DNA of 50,551 bases from positions 618,327 through 668,877 of the forward strand of contig NZ_LMFH01000005.1 of NCBI RefSeq assembly GCF_001427225.1. The letters are read 5' to 3'. Numbering within the stretch: position 1 is the first letter of the stretch; each line of letters starts with the position of its first letter. The notes beneath the pieces were generated by a model. The model searched no databases, was not told the origin of the DNA, and saw only the letters and a program-made list of their open reading frames with translations. Shown piece by piece: positions 24,447-32,807 of the stretch. The stretch comes from Lysobacter sp. Root494. Its GTDB lineage: Bacteria > Pseudomonadota > Gammaproteobacteria > Xanthomonadales > Xanthomonadaceae. Position numbers and translations under genes: made by a program.

Positions 24447-25580
24447 CTAGCGATTGACCGCAGGCCCATTCACGCCTGCATAGCCATTCGCGCACCCGGT
24501 GGTGCACGTGGTCGCCAGCATGTTGTAGACGATGCGCCCTGCATTGCTTTTGGAACGGAAGTGGCCGACGCCATTGCTGGTATCGCCGCCGCCCTGGTTG
24601 TACGGGCTGCCATCCGCCCAGTCCCAGTCGTATGCATAGGCGCTGCTGCCGAAGCCGACATCGACCTGTGCCTTGACGTTGCTGCCGGCATTGAAGAGCG
24701 CACCGCTGCTGCATCCGGCGGCGTAGCTCGTGGTGAAGCAATGCACCTGGTCGTAGGCGCCGGCGGTGATCGTGTAGAAGCTGATGGTGGAGAACAACGC
24801 AGGCATGGCACGCAGGCTGTTGCTGCCGCTACCGGTCCAGCGGTTGTATCCGTAGCCTGCAACGCCGCTGCTCGGGTAGAAGCCGAAGGTGTAGTAGTCG
24901 TATGGCCACACGTAGGCTTCCGCATTGCAGGTGGGCGCATAGGGCGACTGGTATCCGGTCGAGTAGCACGTGTTGAGGCCGCGCAGGCCACCGCCGATGT
25001 TGACGAAGCGGCGCACGCTGGCCTGGGCACCGTAATAGCGCAGCATCGCGAGCGCCATGCTCGATCCCATCGAATGCGCGACGATGTCCACCTGCGTGCG
25101 GCCGGTGTACGCCTTCACCTTGTCGATGAAGGTCTTGAGCATCTGGTACTTCGCGGGCTCGTGATAGTTGTATTGCGGGGTCGCGCGCTCATCGGCATCC
25201 AGGTAGGTGATGCCGAACAGTTCGCAGTCGTTGTACCCGCGCGCCTTGAGCTCGTCGTAAACGGAAGTCGCCGGCGTGGCGTAGCCGCCCACGCTGCCGG
25301 GCGGCATGTCGAAGCTGATCGCGCTGTCGCCATTGCCGGGGATGTACACCACAGGCGTGCGCGTCGCCGTGCAACTGCCGCCGCCAAAGCCGCCGTTGCC
25401 GACGCCGGGACTGAAACCGCCCGCGTACTGGGTGGCCGCGCCCGAGCAGGTATAGCCGTTGTTGCTGCCGCATTCGAGCGCAAGTACGTCGACGGGCAGC
25501 AGCATTGCAGCAGCCCCGAGGACCGGCAACGCGAGCGTGGAGAAAAGAGCAGGAACGAATTTCAGCGTGCTGCGGAACAT
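24447..25580 (-). CDS. PhaZ7-like extracellular PHB depolymerase/lipase
   Basis: A 377-residue exported alpha/beta-hydrolase very close in pattern to PhaZ7 of Paucimonas lemoignei, which degrades native poly(3-hydroxybutyrate). Conserved blocks include 'GNGDSAISFDMPPGSV' (82-97), 'ELKARGYNDCELFG', 'TFIDKVKAYTGRTQVDIVAH' and 'GVGHFRSKSN'. The triad is S170 ('AHSMG'), D277 ('AYDQV') and H340 ('GVGHF'). The signal peptide covers about 1-35. Cys pairs along the mature part suggest disulfides. The start is ATG 25580 with GGGAGGG upstream. It should act outside the cell on polyester or ester substrates; the exact substrate needs assay. No PHB synthesis gene is in view. Confidence 0.92.
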   Translation of the reverse strand: MFRSTLKFVPALFSTLALPVLGAAAMLLPVDVLALECGSNNGYTCSGAATQYAGGFSPGVGNGGFGGGSCTATRTPVVYIPGNGDSAISFDMPPGSVGGYATPATSVYDELKARGYNDCELFGITYLDADERATPQYNYHEPAKYQMLKTFIDKVKAYTGRTQVDIVAHSMGSSMALAMLRYYGAQASVRRFVNIGGGLRGLNTCYSTGYQSPYAPTCNAEAYVWPYDYYTFGFYPSSGVAGYGYNRWTGSGSNSLRAMPALFSTISFYTITAGAYDQVHCFTTSYAAGCSSGALFNAGSNVKAQVDVGFGSSAYAYDWDWADGSPYNQGGGDTSNGVGHFRSKSNAGRIVYNMLATTCTTGCANGYAGVNGPAVNR

Positions 25581-25737
25581 GGTGCCCTCCCGAGGGTGCA
25601 AGTTCGACCACAACGAAGTCCGGCCGAACCGATGCTGTTCCTGCGGGGCAAGCGCAGCCATTGCACGAAAGGGCATGACGCAGTGCATCACCGCCGTGCC
25701 CATGCGGACATAACAGCCGCACGCCTACGCTCCCGGC

Positions 25738-26973
25738 ATGCGCGGACGTCGTCGGTTCCTTCGATTACTGGGATGCCTCACGGCGGGTGTCGCGGCACTC
25801 ACGCTGCGCGACGGGCACGCCGGTGCGCCACGGCAGGAACGGAGCGACGCACGGCCGAGCGACGACGCGGCTTCCATCACGCTGTTCCTGGGCGGCGACG
25901 TCATGACCGGGCGCGCGATCGATCAGGTCCTGCCGCATCCGTCGAAGCCGCAGTTGTACGAGCCGCGGATGCACAACGCGCTGGGTTACCTGGCGCTCGC
26001 GCAAGACGCGAACGGCAGGATCCGGCGTCCGGTCGCCTTCCCCTACGTCTGGGGAGATGCGTTGGCGGAGCTGGAACGGCGCAAGCCGGCGGCCCGCATC
26101 ATCAATCTCGAAACCAGCGTCACGCGCAGCGACACGCCGTGGCCGAAGGTCATCAATTACCGCATGCATCCGGCGAACGTCGGCTGCCTGACGGCCGCCG
26201 GCATCCACTGCTGCACGCTGGCCAACAACCATGTGCTGGACTGGCAACGCGAAGGGCTTGTCGAAACGCTGGAGACACTGCAGCGCGCGAAAATCGCCAC
26301 GGCGGGCGCGGGTGGTGACCTCGACGCGGCACAGGCGCCGGCCATCGTTCCGGTGGCTGATGGCGCACGCATCCTGGTATTCGCGGCGGCTACCGAAGAC
26401 AGCGGCGTGCCGGCGGAGTGGACAGCAACGGCGACCCTTCCGGGCGTGCATCGTTTGCCCGATCTGTCGAGGAAGACAGTGGCGCGGATCTCAGCGCTCG
26501 TGCGGCGTTACCGGCGAACGGCCGATCGCGTGGTGTTCTCGCTGCACTGGGGCGGTAACTGGGGCTATACGATTTCGCGCGAGCAGCGCGCATTCGCGCA
26601 TGCGCTGATCGATGATGCCGGCGCCGACATTGTGCATGGGCATTCATCGCATCACCCCAGGGCCGTTGAGGTGTACCACGATCGCCTGGTCCTGTATGGC
26701 TGCGGCGACCTGCTCAACGACTATGAAGGCATCGGTGGACACGAAGAGTTCCGTGGGGAGCTCGGGCTGATGTATTTCCCCACGCTCGACCCTGCCACGG
26801 GTCGCCTGCGCGGACTCGAACTCGTGCCCACGCGCATCCGCCGCTTCCGCATCAACCGTGCAGGTAGCGAAGACCGCGGCTGGTTGCTTGCAAGACTGCG
26901 TCGTGAATACCAGGTGTTCGGCTGCGATGTGGAGCAGGATGCCGGTGGCGCGTTTGCGGTGCGGTGGCCGTAG
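25738..26973 (+). CDS. CapA family (PGA_cap-like) metallophosphatase-fold protein
   Basis: A 411-residue protein of the CapA/PgsA family, with a calcineurin-like metal fold. Motifs in order: 'FLGGDVMTGR' (metal Asp), 'NLETSVT', 'LANNHVLDW', 'FSLHWGGNWG' and 'VHGHSSHHPRAVEV', which contain the likely metal ligands. A basic N terminus and hydrophobic stretch (about 5-25) suggest export or membrane anchoring, with a twin-Arg-like 'RGRRRFLRLLG' start. Family members take part in poly-gamma-glutamate or other polymer export, but most are uncharacterised and no capsule genes are adjacent. It is divergent from the depolymerase gene (157 bases apart). Confidence 0.9.
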   Translation: MRGRRRFLRLLGCLTAGVAALTLRDGHAGAPRQERSDARPSDDAASITLFLGGDVMTGRAIDQVLPHPSKPQLYEPRMHNALGYLALAQDANGRIRRPVAFPYVWGDALAELERRKPAARIINLETSVTRSDTPWPKVINYRMHPANVGCLTAAGIHCCTLANNHVLDWQREGLVETLETLQRAKIATAGAGGDLDAAQAPAIVPVADGARILVFAAATEDSGVPAEWTATATLPGVHRLPDLSRKTVARISALVRRYRRTADRVVFSLHWGGNWGYTISREQRAFAHALIDDAGADIVHGHSSHHPRAVEVYHDRLVLYGCGDLLNDYEGIGGHEEFRGELGLMYFPTLDPATGRLRGLELVPTRIRRFRINRAGSEDRGWLLARLRREYQVFGCDVEQDAGGAFAVRWP

Positions 26974-27024
26974 CGGCAGCCGCATCCCGCGAACATTCCA
27001 GTGCCAGGGCCACGCGGTCGCGTG

Positions 27025-27498
27025 CTAACCGGCAGTATTCGCCGGCGGCGAGGCGACATTCCTGCGAGGCCACTGCACATACGTTCGATACGCGTAGCCC
27101 CACGGCACCACTGCCATCAACAGCGGCACCGCGACGAACGCATGCGCGATCTGTTCCGCGGGCGAACCGGCGAGCGCGCCGTCCCGCCACAGCGGCCACG
27201 CAACGAAGACAAGCCACAGCGTCTTGTAGCCGATGGTGAAGAACATCAGCGGCAACCAGCGCAGCGGGTGGATCAGCCCGAACACGGCGAGGGCGGGGTA
27301 GGTGGCCCAGACGCAGACCGCGACCGCGCGCACCGGATCCCACGGCCCTTCGTGCGTCAGCAGCCCGCTCCAGGCGTCGGTTGCGACGAAGACCAGCATC
27401 AGGAAATAGAACACGCGCAGGCCCCAGACGTGGAACGGGCGCACGCCCTCGTAACGTCGCGGGTCGGAGGTGAATGCCGAGAGGAGGTTCATGGTCAT
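27025..27498 (-). CDS. Membrane protein, third gene of the DUF2975/XRE operon
   Basis: A 157-residue inner-membrane protein with four or five helices ('VFYFLMLVFVATDAW', 'AVCVWATYPALAVFGLI', 'LMFFTIGYKTLWLVFVAWPL', 'AFVAVPLLMAVVPWGYAY'). I do not recognise the family. The start ATG at 27498 overlaps the stop codon of the XRE gene (ATGA, 4 bases), so the genes are translationally coupled; an ATG at 27492 is also possible. It is probably part of the same sensing or response unit. Confidence 0.85.
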   Translation of the reverse strand: MTMNLLSAFTSDPRRYEGVRPFHVWGLRVFYFLMLVFVATDAWSGLLTHEGPWDPVRAVAVCVWATYPALAVFGLIHPLRWLPLMFFTIGYKTLWLVFVAWPLWRDGALAGSPAEQIAHAFVAVPLLMAVVPWGYAYRTYVQWPRRNVASPPANTAG

Positions 27499-27716
27499 TC
27501 CTGCGATGGTTGCATGGGGTCGAAGGCGAGCAGTTCGCCCGGCTGGCATTCGAGCGCCACGCAGATCGCTTCAAGCGTGGAAAAGCGGATCGCCTTCGCC
27601 TTGCCGGTTTTCAGAATGGACAGGTTCGCGAGGGTGATGTCGATGCGCGAGGCGAGCTCGGTGAGGGTCATGCGACGCGCGTGCAGCATCTCGTCGAGAC
27701 GGACAAGAATCGCCAT
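27495..27716 (-). CDS. Small XRE-family regulator
   Basis: A 73-residue YozG-like DNA-binding protein. The HTH spans roughly residues 14-45 ('RMTLTELASRIDITLANLSI', then 'LKTGKAKAIRFSTLEAICVAL'), followed by 'ECQPGELLAFDP'. Its start lies one base after the DUF2975 stop codon and its stop overlaps the next gene, so this is a tight three-gene operon. It probably autoregulates through the AT-rich region at 28247-28290. Same module type as 6281-6948. Confidence 0.93.
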   Translation of the reverse strand: MAILVRLDEMLHARRMTLTELASRIDITLANLSILKTGKAKAIRFSTLEAICVALECQPGELLAFDPMQPSQE

Positions 27717-27717
27717 C

Positions 27718-28227
27718 TCACACCGTTCCTTCGAGGTCGGCGCGCATGCGTGCCCCCTGCGAGAAAACGCCCGCCAGCACGAACAGCATCAGCACCGCGA
27801 ACCAGGGCGCTATCGAGAATCCGTCGATGCGGCCGGCTTCCCAGACCGTGGAGATGATCGACGCGACGATCAGCCGCAACACCTCGAGCGCGAGCACGCT
27901 CCACGCGATCGCCGTCAGGCGCCGGGCGTTCTCGAGAATGAAGGGATCGCCGCTGCGCACCGTATCCACGATTGCCAGCAGTCGCCGCAGGATCGTGTGG
28001 CCGATCACGGCACCGACCACACCGAGGAGGACCACCACGCGAAGCCCGTTCGGCAGCTGCGGATGCGTCGACGCGAAATCGCCGAGCGGTGTCTGCGGCC
28101 AACCCTTTATGAAGAAGCTGAAGACCAGCAGCAGGGAGATGCAGGCGCCGTAGACGATGTTCAGGACGGTCAGGAACTGGATGACCGGGCGGGCGACAGC
28201 GAGGGCGCGGGCGGACGTGCTGTACAT
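27718..28227 (-). CDS. DUF2975 family membrane protein
   Basis: A 169-residue inner-membrane protein with four helices. The loop after helix 2 contains 'RLLAIVDTVRSGDPFILENA', followed by 'RRLTAIAWSVLALEVLR'; this 'GDPF..ENARRL..IAW' pattern is the DUF2975 signature. These proteins are commonly encoded next to a YozG-type XRE regulator, as here, and may sense a membrane or peptide signal. The start is ATG 28227, close to the AT-rich promoter region. Confidence 0.93.
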   Translation of the reverse strand: MYSTSARALAVARPVIQFLTVLNIVYGACISLLLVFSFFIKGWPQTPLGDFASTHPQLPNGLRVVVLLGVVGAVIGHTILRRLLAIVDTVRSGDPFILENARRLTAIAWSVLALEVLRLIVASIISTVWEAGRIDGFSIAPWFAVLMLFVLAGVFSQGARMRADLEGTV

Positions 28228-28246
28228 GGCGGTGTCTCGGCTGGTT

Positions 28247-28290
28247 TATCGTAGGTCGATAATATACATATCGAATAACAATAAAAATAT
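28247..28290 (-). promoter_or_regulatory. AT-rich promoter/operator of the DUF2975-XRE operon
   Basis: Contains the dyad TATCG-TAGGT-CGATA (28247-28261) and a further TATCG at 28269, in a run far more AT-rich than its surroundings. It lies 20-60 bases upstream of the DUF2975 start. I could not fix -35 and -10 hexamers with confidence. The XRE protein of the operon is the likely binder. Confidence 0.5.
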
Positions 28291-28363
28291 GCCGAAAGAC
28301 ACCCCTCCTGCCGCGTGGCAGCGAGAATCCGTGCATCACAGGGGAACAGGTGGAGCACATCCA

Positions 28364-28882
28364 ATGGTCAACAGGACACCCGTCAGGCCAGCGGCTGGGG
28401 GAAAGAAGGTGCCTGCGAAAACGCCCAAGCCGCATGAGTCGGCCGCCCGCTCTGCAGCCCGCATAACCGCGGCGCCAACCAGGGCGAAACTGCTCTCCGG
28501 TGGCAACCCGCAGATCGCGAAGGCGGACGGCGATGCTCCGGTGCAGGCCTACATCGCGGCGATGCCCGGCTGGAAGCGCGACGTCGGCCGCCGCATCGAT
28601 GCGCTCATCGAGCGCACGGTCCCCGGCGTGCACAAGGCGGTGAAGTGGAACTCGCCCTTTTATGGCATCGAAGGGCAGGGCTGGTTCCTCTCCTGTCATT
28701 GCTTCACGAACTACGTGAAGGTGACTTTCTTCCGCGGCACGTTGTTGCGTCCGGTTCCGCCCGGCGCGTCGAAACACAAGGAAGTTCGCTACCTCGACAT
28801 CCATGAGGACGATGCGATCGACCAGGAACAGTTCGCCGCATGGGTGACGCAGGCGAGCCAGCTTCCCGGCGAACGCATGTGA
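28364..28882 (+). CDS. DUF1801 protein with basic N-terminal tail
   Basis: A 172-residue protein. The DUF1801 domain (about 60-165) has 'WKRDVGRRIDALIERTVPGV', 'KWNSPFYGIEGQGWF' and 'VKVTFFRGTLLRPVPPG'. Before it lies a Lys/Ala/Pro-rich tail of about 50 residues ('GGKKVPAKTPKPHESAARSA'). The domain fold is known but its function is not; some members are annotated as iron chaperones. The start is ATG 28364 with GGTGGAG eight bases upstream; ATG 28289 is in frame. It is followed by an AraC regulator gene 17 bases later. Confidence 0.87.
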   Translation: MVNRTPVRPAAGGKKVPAKTPKPHESAARSAARITAAPTRAKLLSGGNPQIAKADGDAPVQAYIAAMPGWKRDVGRRIDALIERTVPGVHKAVKWNSPFYGIEGQGWFLSCHCFTNYVKVTFFRGTLLRPVPPGASKHKEVRYLDIHEDDAIDQEQFAAWVTQASQLPGERM

Positions 28883-28899
28883 GCGGGCGAGGTGCACGC

Positions 28900-29427
28900 G
28901 TGGTAACAGCGAAAGAAGACAAGCGCGTACGCGAGTCCACAGGGCAGGACCCAGAGCTGTTGCGAAGGCTGCTGCGCGCGAAGGACCGGATGGATGCGGC
29001 GTCGCACGAAGAATGGCCGGTCGCAAGGTTGGCGCGCGTGAGCCACGTGTCGGAGGCGCATTTCGCACGCTCGTTCAAGGACGCCTTCGGCGTTCCGCCG
29101 CACCGCTACCTGCTCACGCGTCGCATCGAGCGCGCCACGGCACTGCTTCGCGAAACGGACCTGCCCATCATCGACATCGCGTTCCAGACCGGGTGGAAAA
29201 GCCTGGGCACGTTCGGGCGCACGTTCCGCGATGTCACCAATGAGAGCCCCAGCGAATTCCGTGCACGACAGCGGGCAGCCATGCATGCACTCGAATGGGT
29301 CCCGGCCTGCTTCCTCAGTGCCGCGCACCGGCCCGACCTCACCATCGCAGTTTCGGAGAAGCGGCGCCGGGAGGCCGAGGCTATAAATGCGCCCACACAA
29401 ACGGGTTCGCCCGAACATACAGGTTAA
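28900..29427 (+). CDS. AraC-family regulator, DNA-binding domain only
   Basis: A 175-residue protein consisting essentially of the two-HTH AraC domain (about 18-115), with 'WPVARLARVSHVSEAHFARS' and 'IIDIAFQTGWKSLGTFGRTF'. There is no N-terminal sensor domain, as in MarA/SoxS-type regulators; a tail of about 60 residues of unknown role follows. The start is GTG 28900 with GCGAGG upstream. It is 17 bases after the DUF1801 gene and 17 bases before a VOC gene, so it is probably in one operon with them and may regulate it. Confidence 0.9.
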   Translation: MVTAKEDKRVRESTGQDPELLRRLLRAKDRMDAASHEEWPVARLARVSHVSEAHFARSFKDAFGVPPHRYLLTRRIERATALLRETDLPIIDIAFQTGWKSLGTFGRTFRDVTNESPSEFRARQRAAMHALEWVPACFLSAAHRPDLTIAVSEKRRREAEAINAPTQTGSPEHTG

Positions 29428-29444
29428 AAAACGGAGGAAGTCCC

Positions 29445-29855
29445 ATGAGCCAGGGTGTCGGAGTAGCCGGGTTGTACGTTCGCGATCAGGATGAAGCGCT
29501 CGAGTTCTACGTCGGGAAAGTCGGATTCAAGGTCCACACCGATGCGCGAAACGGCGATTACCGCTGGCTCACGGTGCAGCATCCGGACCAGCCCTCGTTC
29601 CAGCTCGGCCTGTTCACGCCGGAGCAGCCGATGCTCGATGCCGCGACCGTGCAGATGCTGCGCGAGATCCTGGCGAAAGGCGCGATGCCGCCGCTCGTGT
29701 TCGTCGTCGACGACTGCCGCGCGGCCTACGAGCGGATGCGTGCGCAAGGCGTCGAATTCACGCAGGAACCGATCGATCGTTATGGCACCGTGGACGCCGG
29801 CTTCCGCGATCCATCGGGCAATGGCTGGAAAATGATCCAGGCGCGGCGGGCCTGA
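29445..29855 (+). CDS. VOC (glyoxalase/bleomycin-resistance) family protein
   Basis: A 136-residue protein with one full vicinal-oxygen-chelate fold: 'VAGLYVRDQDEALEFYVGKV', 'TDARNGDYRWLTVQ', 'VVDDCRAAYERMRAQGVEF' and 'AGFRDPSGNGWKMIQ'. Substrate and metal use are unknown. The start is ATG 29445 with GGAGGAAG seven bases upstream, a strong RBS. It follows the AraC regulator closely, and this order (AraC then VOC) is common. The DUF1801 gene at 29938 follows. Confidence 0.92.
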   Translation: MSQGVGVAGLYVRDQDEALEFYVGKVGFKVHTDARNGDYRWLTVQHPDQPSFQLGLFTPEQPMLDAATVQMLREILAKGAMPPLVFVVDDCRAAYERMRAQGVEFTQEPIDRYGTVDAGFRDPSGNGWKMIQARRA

Positions 29856-29937
29856 CATGAGCGGCAGCGCTTTCTACCGGGAAGCTGGCGCGCAGGATGC
29901 TGTCAACGGAACCCAACCCAATTCCGGAGTGAACACA

Positions 29938-30447
29938 GTGACCGTCAAGAAGGCCGCGACGAAGAAGACCACGAGCAAGCCGGCGAAGGTTGCGAAGAAA
30001 GCGCCTGCGAAGGCAGCCGCGTCGCGCCAGACGGCCAGCAAGCCAGCGGACGTGACGAACGCCTCGCGGCGCATCGACGCCATGATCGAAAAGGTCGGCG
30101 GCTGGCGCGGCGAACGGCTCGCGGAAATCCGCAAGCTCATCCATGAGGTCGACCCCGAGGTGGTCGAGGAGTGGAAGTGGATGGGCACTCCCGTCTGGTC
30201 GCACCAGGGCATGTACGCGCTCGCCAATGCGCACAAGGACAAGGTGAAACTCACCTTCTTCCATGGGGCCAAGCTCGCGGATGCAGGCAAGCTGTTCAAC
30301 GCGGGCCTGGACGGCGGCAAGTGGCGCGCGATCGATTTTCGCGAGGGCGACAAGATCGACAAGCCCGCACTCAAGGCGTTGCTGCGCGAAGCTGTGGCTT
30401 ATAACGCGGCGCATTCGGTGCCGAAGAGCAGGGGCTCGCGAGGCTGA
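29938..30447 (+). CDS. DUF1801 protein with long Lys/Ala-rich tail
   Basis: A 169-residue protein. The N-terminal 40 residues are a Lys/Ala tail ('KKAATKKTTSKPAKVAKKAP') resembling histone H1-like tails. The DUF1801 domain follows with 'LIHEVDPEVVEEWKWMGTP', 'KVKLTFFHGAKL' and 'AIDFREGDKIDKPALKALL'. It is a paralogue of the protein at 28364. I chose GTG 29938 because GGAG lies eight bases upstream and the tail begins there; ATG 29857, two bases after the VOC stop codon, would add 27 residues. The last gene of the cluster is followed by a palindromic repeat. Confidence 0.85.
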   Translation: MTVKKAATKKTTSKPAKVAKKAPAKAAASRQTASKPADVTNASRRIDAMIEKVGGWRGERLAEIRKLIHEVDPEVVEEWKWMGTPVWSHQGMYALANAHKDKVKLTFFHGAKLADAGKLFNAGLDGGKWRAIDFREGDKIDKPALKALLREAVAYNAAHSVPKSRGSRG

Positions 30448-30457
30448 AGCGAGAACT

Positions 30458-30660
30458 CTTCTCCCCGCTTGCGGGGAGAAAATGCCCGAAGGGAAGACGC
30501 CCCGAAGGAAGCGCCCTTGGGGTGTGAGGGGAGCGCGCGCGGCGAGTTGCTTCTTGCTGCTGGTTGCCGAATCAACTTCAAAGGCAAGACCACCGCTCGC
30601 TGCGCTCGCGACCCCTCACCCGACCTTCGGGCACCCTCTCCCGCAAGCGGGGAGAGGGGA
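30458..30660. repeat. Long inverted repeat element of the CCCCGC/GCGGGG family
   Basis: Left half: CTTCTCCCCGCTTGCGGGGA with 'ATGCCCGAAGGGAAGACGCC' and 'CCCTTGGGGTGTGAGGGGAG'. Right half, inverted: 'CCCCTCACCCGACCTTCGGG' and 'CTCTCCCGCAAGCGGGGAG'. About 60 bases of variable sequence separate the halves. The whole could fold into one long stem. It lies between two genes on the same strand and is one of at least five loci of this family in the window. Confidence 0.85.
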
Positions 30661-30764
30661 GGTCAGACGCTTGCGAGCAGGCGTTACCGGACAGGACTAA
30701 TGGGACGGGCCCACGCAAGGCCGAGGACTATAGTGGCGCGCACCAGCCAGCCAGGAGCGTCGCC

Positions 30765-32780
30765 GTGGTCCGTTCCAGCCTTCCGCTCGTCGCCATGTTT
30801 GCCGTCACCACTGCGTCCGGTGCGGTGCACGGGATCCATCCCGAGGACATCGATCGCAACGCCAACGCCTGCACCGACTTCTTCGCCTACGCCAACGGCG
30901 AGTGGCGCAAGCAGAATCCGATTCCCGACTACATGGATCGCTGGAGCCGCCGCTGGCAGTCCGGCGAGGTCAACAAGGAACACGTCCGCGACATCCTCAA
31001 CGAGCTGTCGGCGCGCACCGACTGGCCGAAGGGCAGCGCGGGCCAGCTCGCGGGCGACTTTTACGCCACGTGCATGGACGAATCGCGCATCGACGCGCTC
31101 GGCAGCAAGCCGGTGCAGCCGTGGCTTGCCGAGATCGACGCGATCAAGGACAAGGCCGGCGTGCAACGCACGATCGGCAAGCTGCACGACGTGGGCGTGG
31201 CCGTGCCGTTCGGCATCTACGCGGCAGAGGACCTGCACGAACCATCGAAGACGATCGCGCATGTCTATGCCAGCGGCCTCGGCATGCCCGATCGCGATTA
31301 CTACCTGAAACCCGAACCGCGTTTCGTCGAAGCCCGCGCGAAGTACCTCGAACACGTCACGAAGATGTTCGAACTCGCCGGTACGCCTGCCGACCAGGCG
31401 AAGAAGAATGCCGAGACCGTGTTCGCCTTCGAAAAGCGCCTCGCCGAAGCATCCTTCGACAACGTGCAACTGCGCGATCCGAAGCTGCAGGATCATCTCA
31501 CCGCATTCGCCGACCTCGCCAGGCTCACGCCGCACTTCGACTGGGCGAAATACTTCGATGCAGCCGGCATCCCGCGCAACGCCGTGAACGTGACCCAGCC
31601 GAAGTTCGTCCAGCAGGTCGACACGGAACTGGGCACGACGCCGCTTCCGCAATGGAAGACGTACCTGCAATGGCACGTGCTCAACGCTGCCGCGGATTCC
31701 CTCTCCAAACCGTTCGTCGAGGAGAACTTCGCCTTCAACGGCAGGTTCCTCAGCGGCGCTACCGAAATCAAGCCGCGCTGGAAGCGCTGCGCCGAACTCA
31801 CCGACCAGCAGCTCGGCGAAGCGCTCGGGCAGAAGTACGTCGAGAAGTATTTCCCGCCGGAAGCCAAGGCGCGCATGCAGGAGATGGTGAAGAACATCCT
31901 GCTCGCGATGGACGACGTGATCGGCGGCCTGGACTGGATGGATGAATCGACCAAGAAGAAGGCGCTGGAGAAGCGCGCGACCTTCTTCCCCAAGCTCGGT
32001 TATCCCGACAAGTTCAAGGACTACAAGGGCGTGGTCATCTCGCGCGATTCGGCGTGGGACAACGTGGTTGCCGCGTCGCGCTGGAACGTGGCTGACAATC
32101 GCAGCCAGATCGGCAAGCCGACCGATCGCAGCCGCTGGGGCATGACGCCGCCGACCTCGAACGCGTACTACAACCCGTCGCAGAACGAGATCGTGTTTCC
32201 GGCTGGCATCCTGCAGCCGCCCGCGTTCGACGTGACGGCTACGGACGCGGTCAACTACGGCGCGATCGGCGTGGTGATCGGCCATGAGATCAGCCACGGC
32301 TTCGACGACCAGGGCGCGCAGTTCGATGCGCAAGGCCGCCTCTCCAACTGGTGGACGCCGGCGGACAACAAGCAGTTCCAGGCCAAGGGCCAGTGCGTGG
32401 TGAACCAGTTCGAGAACTACTTCATCGAACCCGGCGTGCACCACAACGGCAAGCTCGTGCTCGGCGAATCCATTGGCGATCTCGCCGGCGCGAAGATCGC
32501 GTACCGCGCGTACCTGAAGTCGCGCGAAGGCAAGGGACCGGAACCGACCATCGACGGCTTCACGCCCGAGCAGCAGTTCTTCATCGCCTGGGGCCAGTGG
32601 CGTGGCGATGAAACGCGCATGGAAACGCAGCGCACGATGATCCAGGGCGACCCGCATCCGATCGCGAAGTACCGCGTGAACGGCCCGCTGTCGAACCTGC
32701 CGGAGTTCCGCCAGACGTTCCAGTGCAAGGCGGGCGATCCGATGGTGCGGGCGGACGCGGATCGTTGCGAGGTCTGGTAG
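30765..32780 (+). CDS. M13 family zinc metallopeptidase
   Basis: A 671-residue neprilysin/PepO-like peptidase. The zinc site is H507-E508-x-x-H511 ('VIGHEISHGFDDQG'), with the third ligand Glu in 'GESIGDLAG'. The substrate-binding 'NAYYNPSQNEIVFPAGI' and C-terminal 'PEQQFFIAWGQ' are typical. A short N-terminal hydrophobic stretch ('SLPLVAMFAVTTASGAVHG') suggests export to the periplasm. The start is GTG 30765 with AGGAG eight bases upstream; I see no better ATG. It probably cleaves small peptides. A second M13 gene lies at 37597. Confidence 0.95.
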   Translation: MVRSSLPLVAMFAVTTASGAVHGIHPEDIDRNANACTDFFAYANGEWRKQNPIPDYMDRWSRRWQSGEVNKEHVRDILNELSARTDWPKGSAGQLAGDFYATCMDESRIDALGSKPVQPWLAEIDAIKDKAGVQRTIGKLHDVGVAVPFGIYAAEDLHEPSKTIAHVYASGLGMPDRDYYLKPEPRFVEARAKYLEHVTKMFELAGTPADQAKKNAETVFAFEKRLAEASFDNVQLRDPKLQDHLTAFADLARLTPHFDWAKYFDAAGIPRNAVNVTQPKFVQQVDTELGTTPLPQWKTYLQWHVLNAAADSLSKPFVEENFAFNGRFLSGATEIKPRWKRCAELTDQQLGEALGQKYVEKYFPPEAKARMQEMVKNILLAMDDVIGGLDWMDESTKKKALEKRATFFPKLGYPDKFKDYKGVVISRDSAWDNVVAASRWNVADNRSQIGKPTDRSRWGMTPPTSNAYYNPSQNEIVFPAGILQPPAFDVTATDAVNYGAIGVVIGHEISHGFDDQGAQFDAQGRLSNWWTPADNKQFQAKGQCVVNQFENYFIEPGVHHNGKLVLGESIGDLAGAKIAYRAYLKSREGKGPEPTIDGFTPEQQFFIAWGQWRGDETRMETQRTMIQGDPHPIAKYRVNGPLSNLPEFRQTFQCKAGDPMVRADADRCEVW

Positions 32781-32807
32781 GCCGGTAATCAGGCAACGGG
32801 AGATGTC

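Noticed and set aside
24297-26318. A 673-codon open frame on the plus strand
   Set aside because: Antisense to the PhaZ7-like gene and out of frame with the CapA gene; the product looks random.
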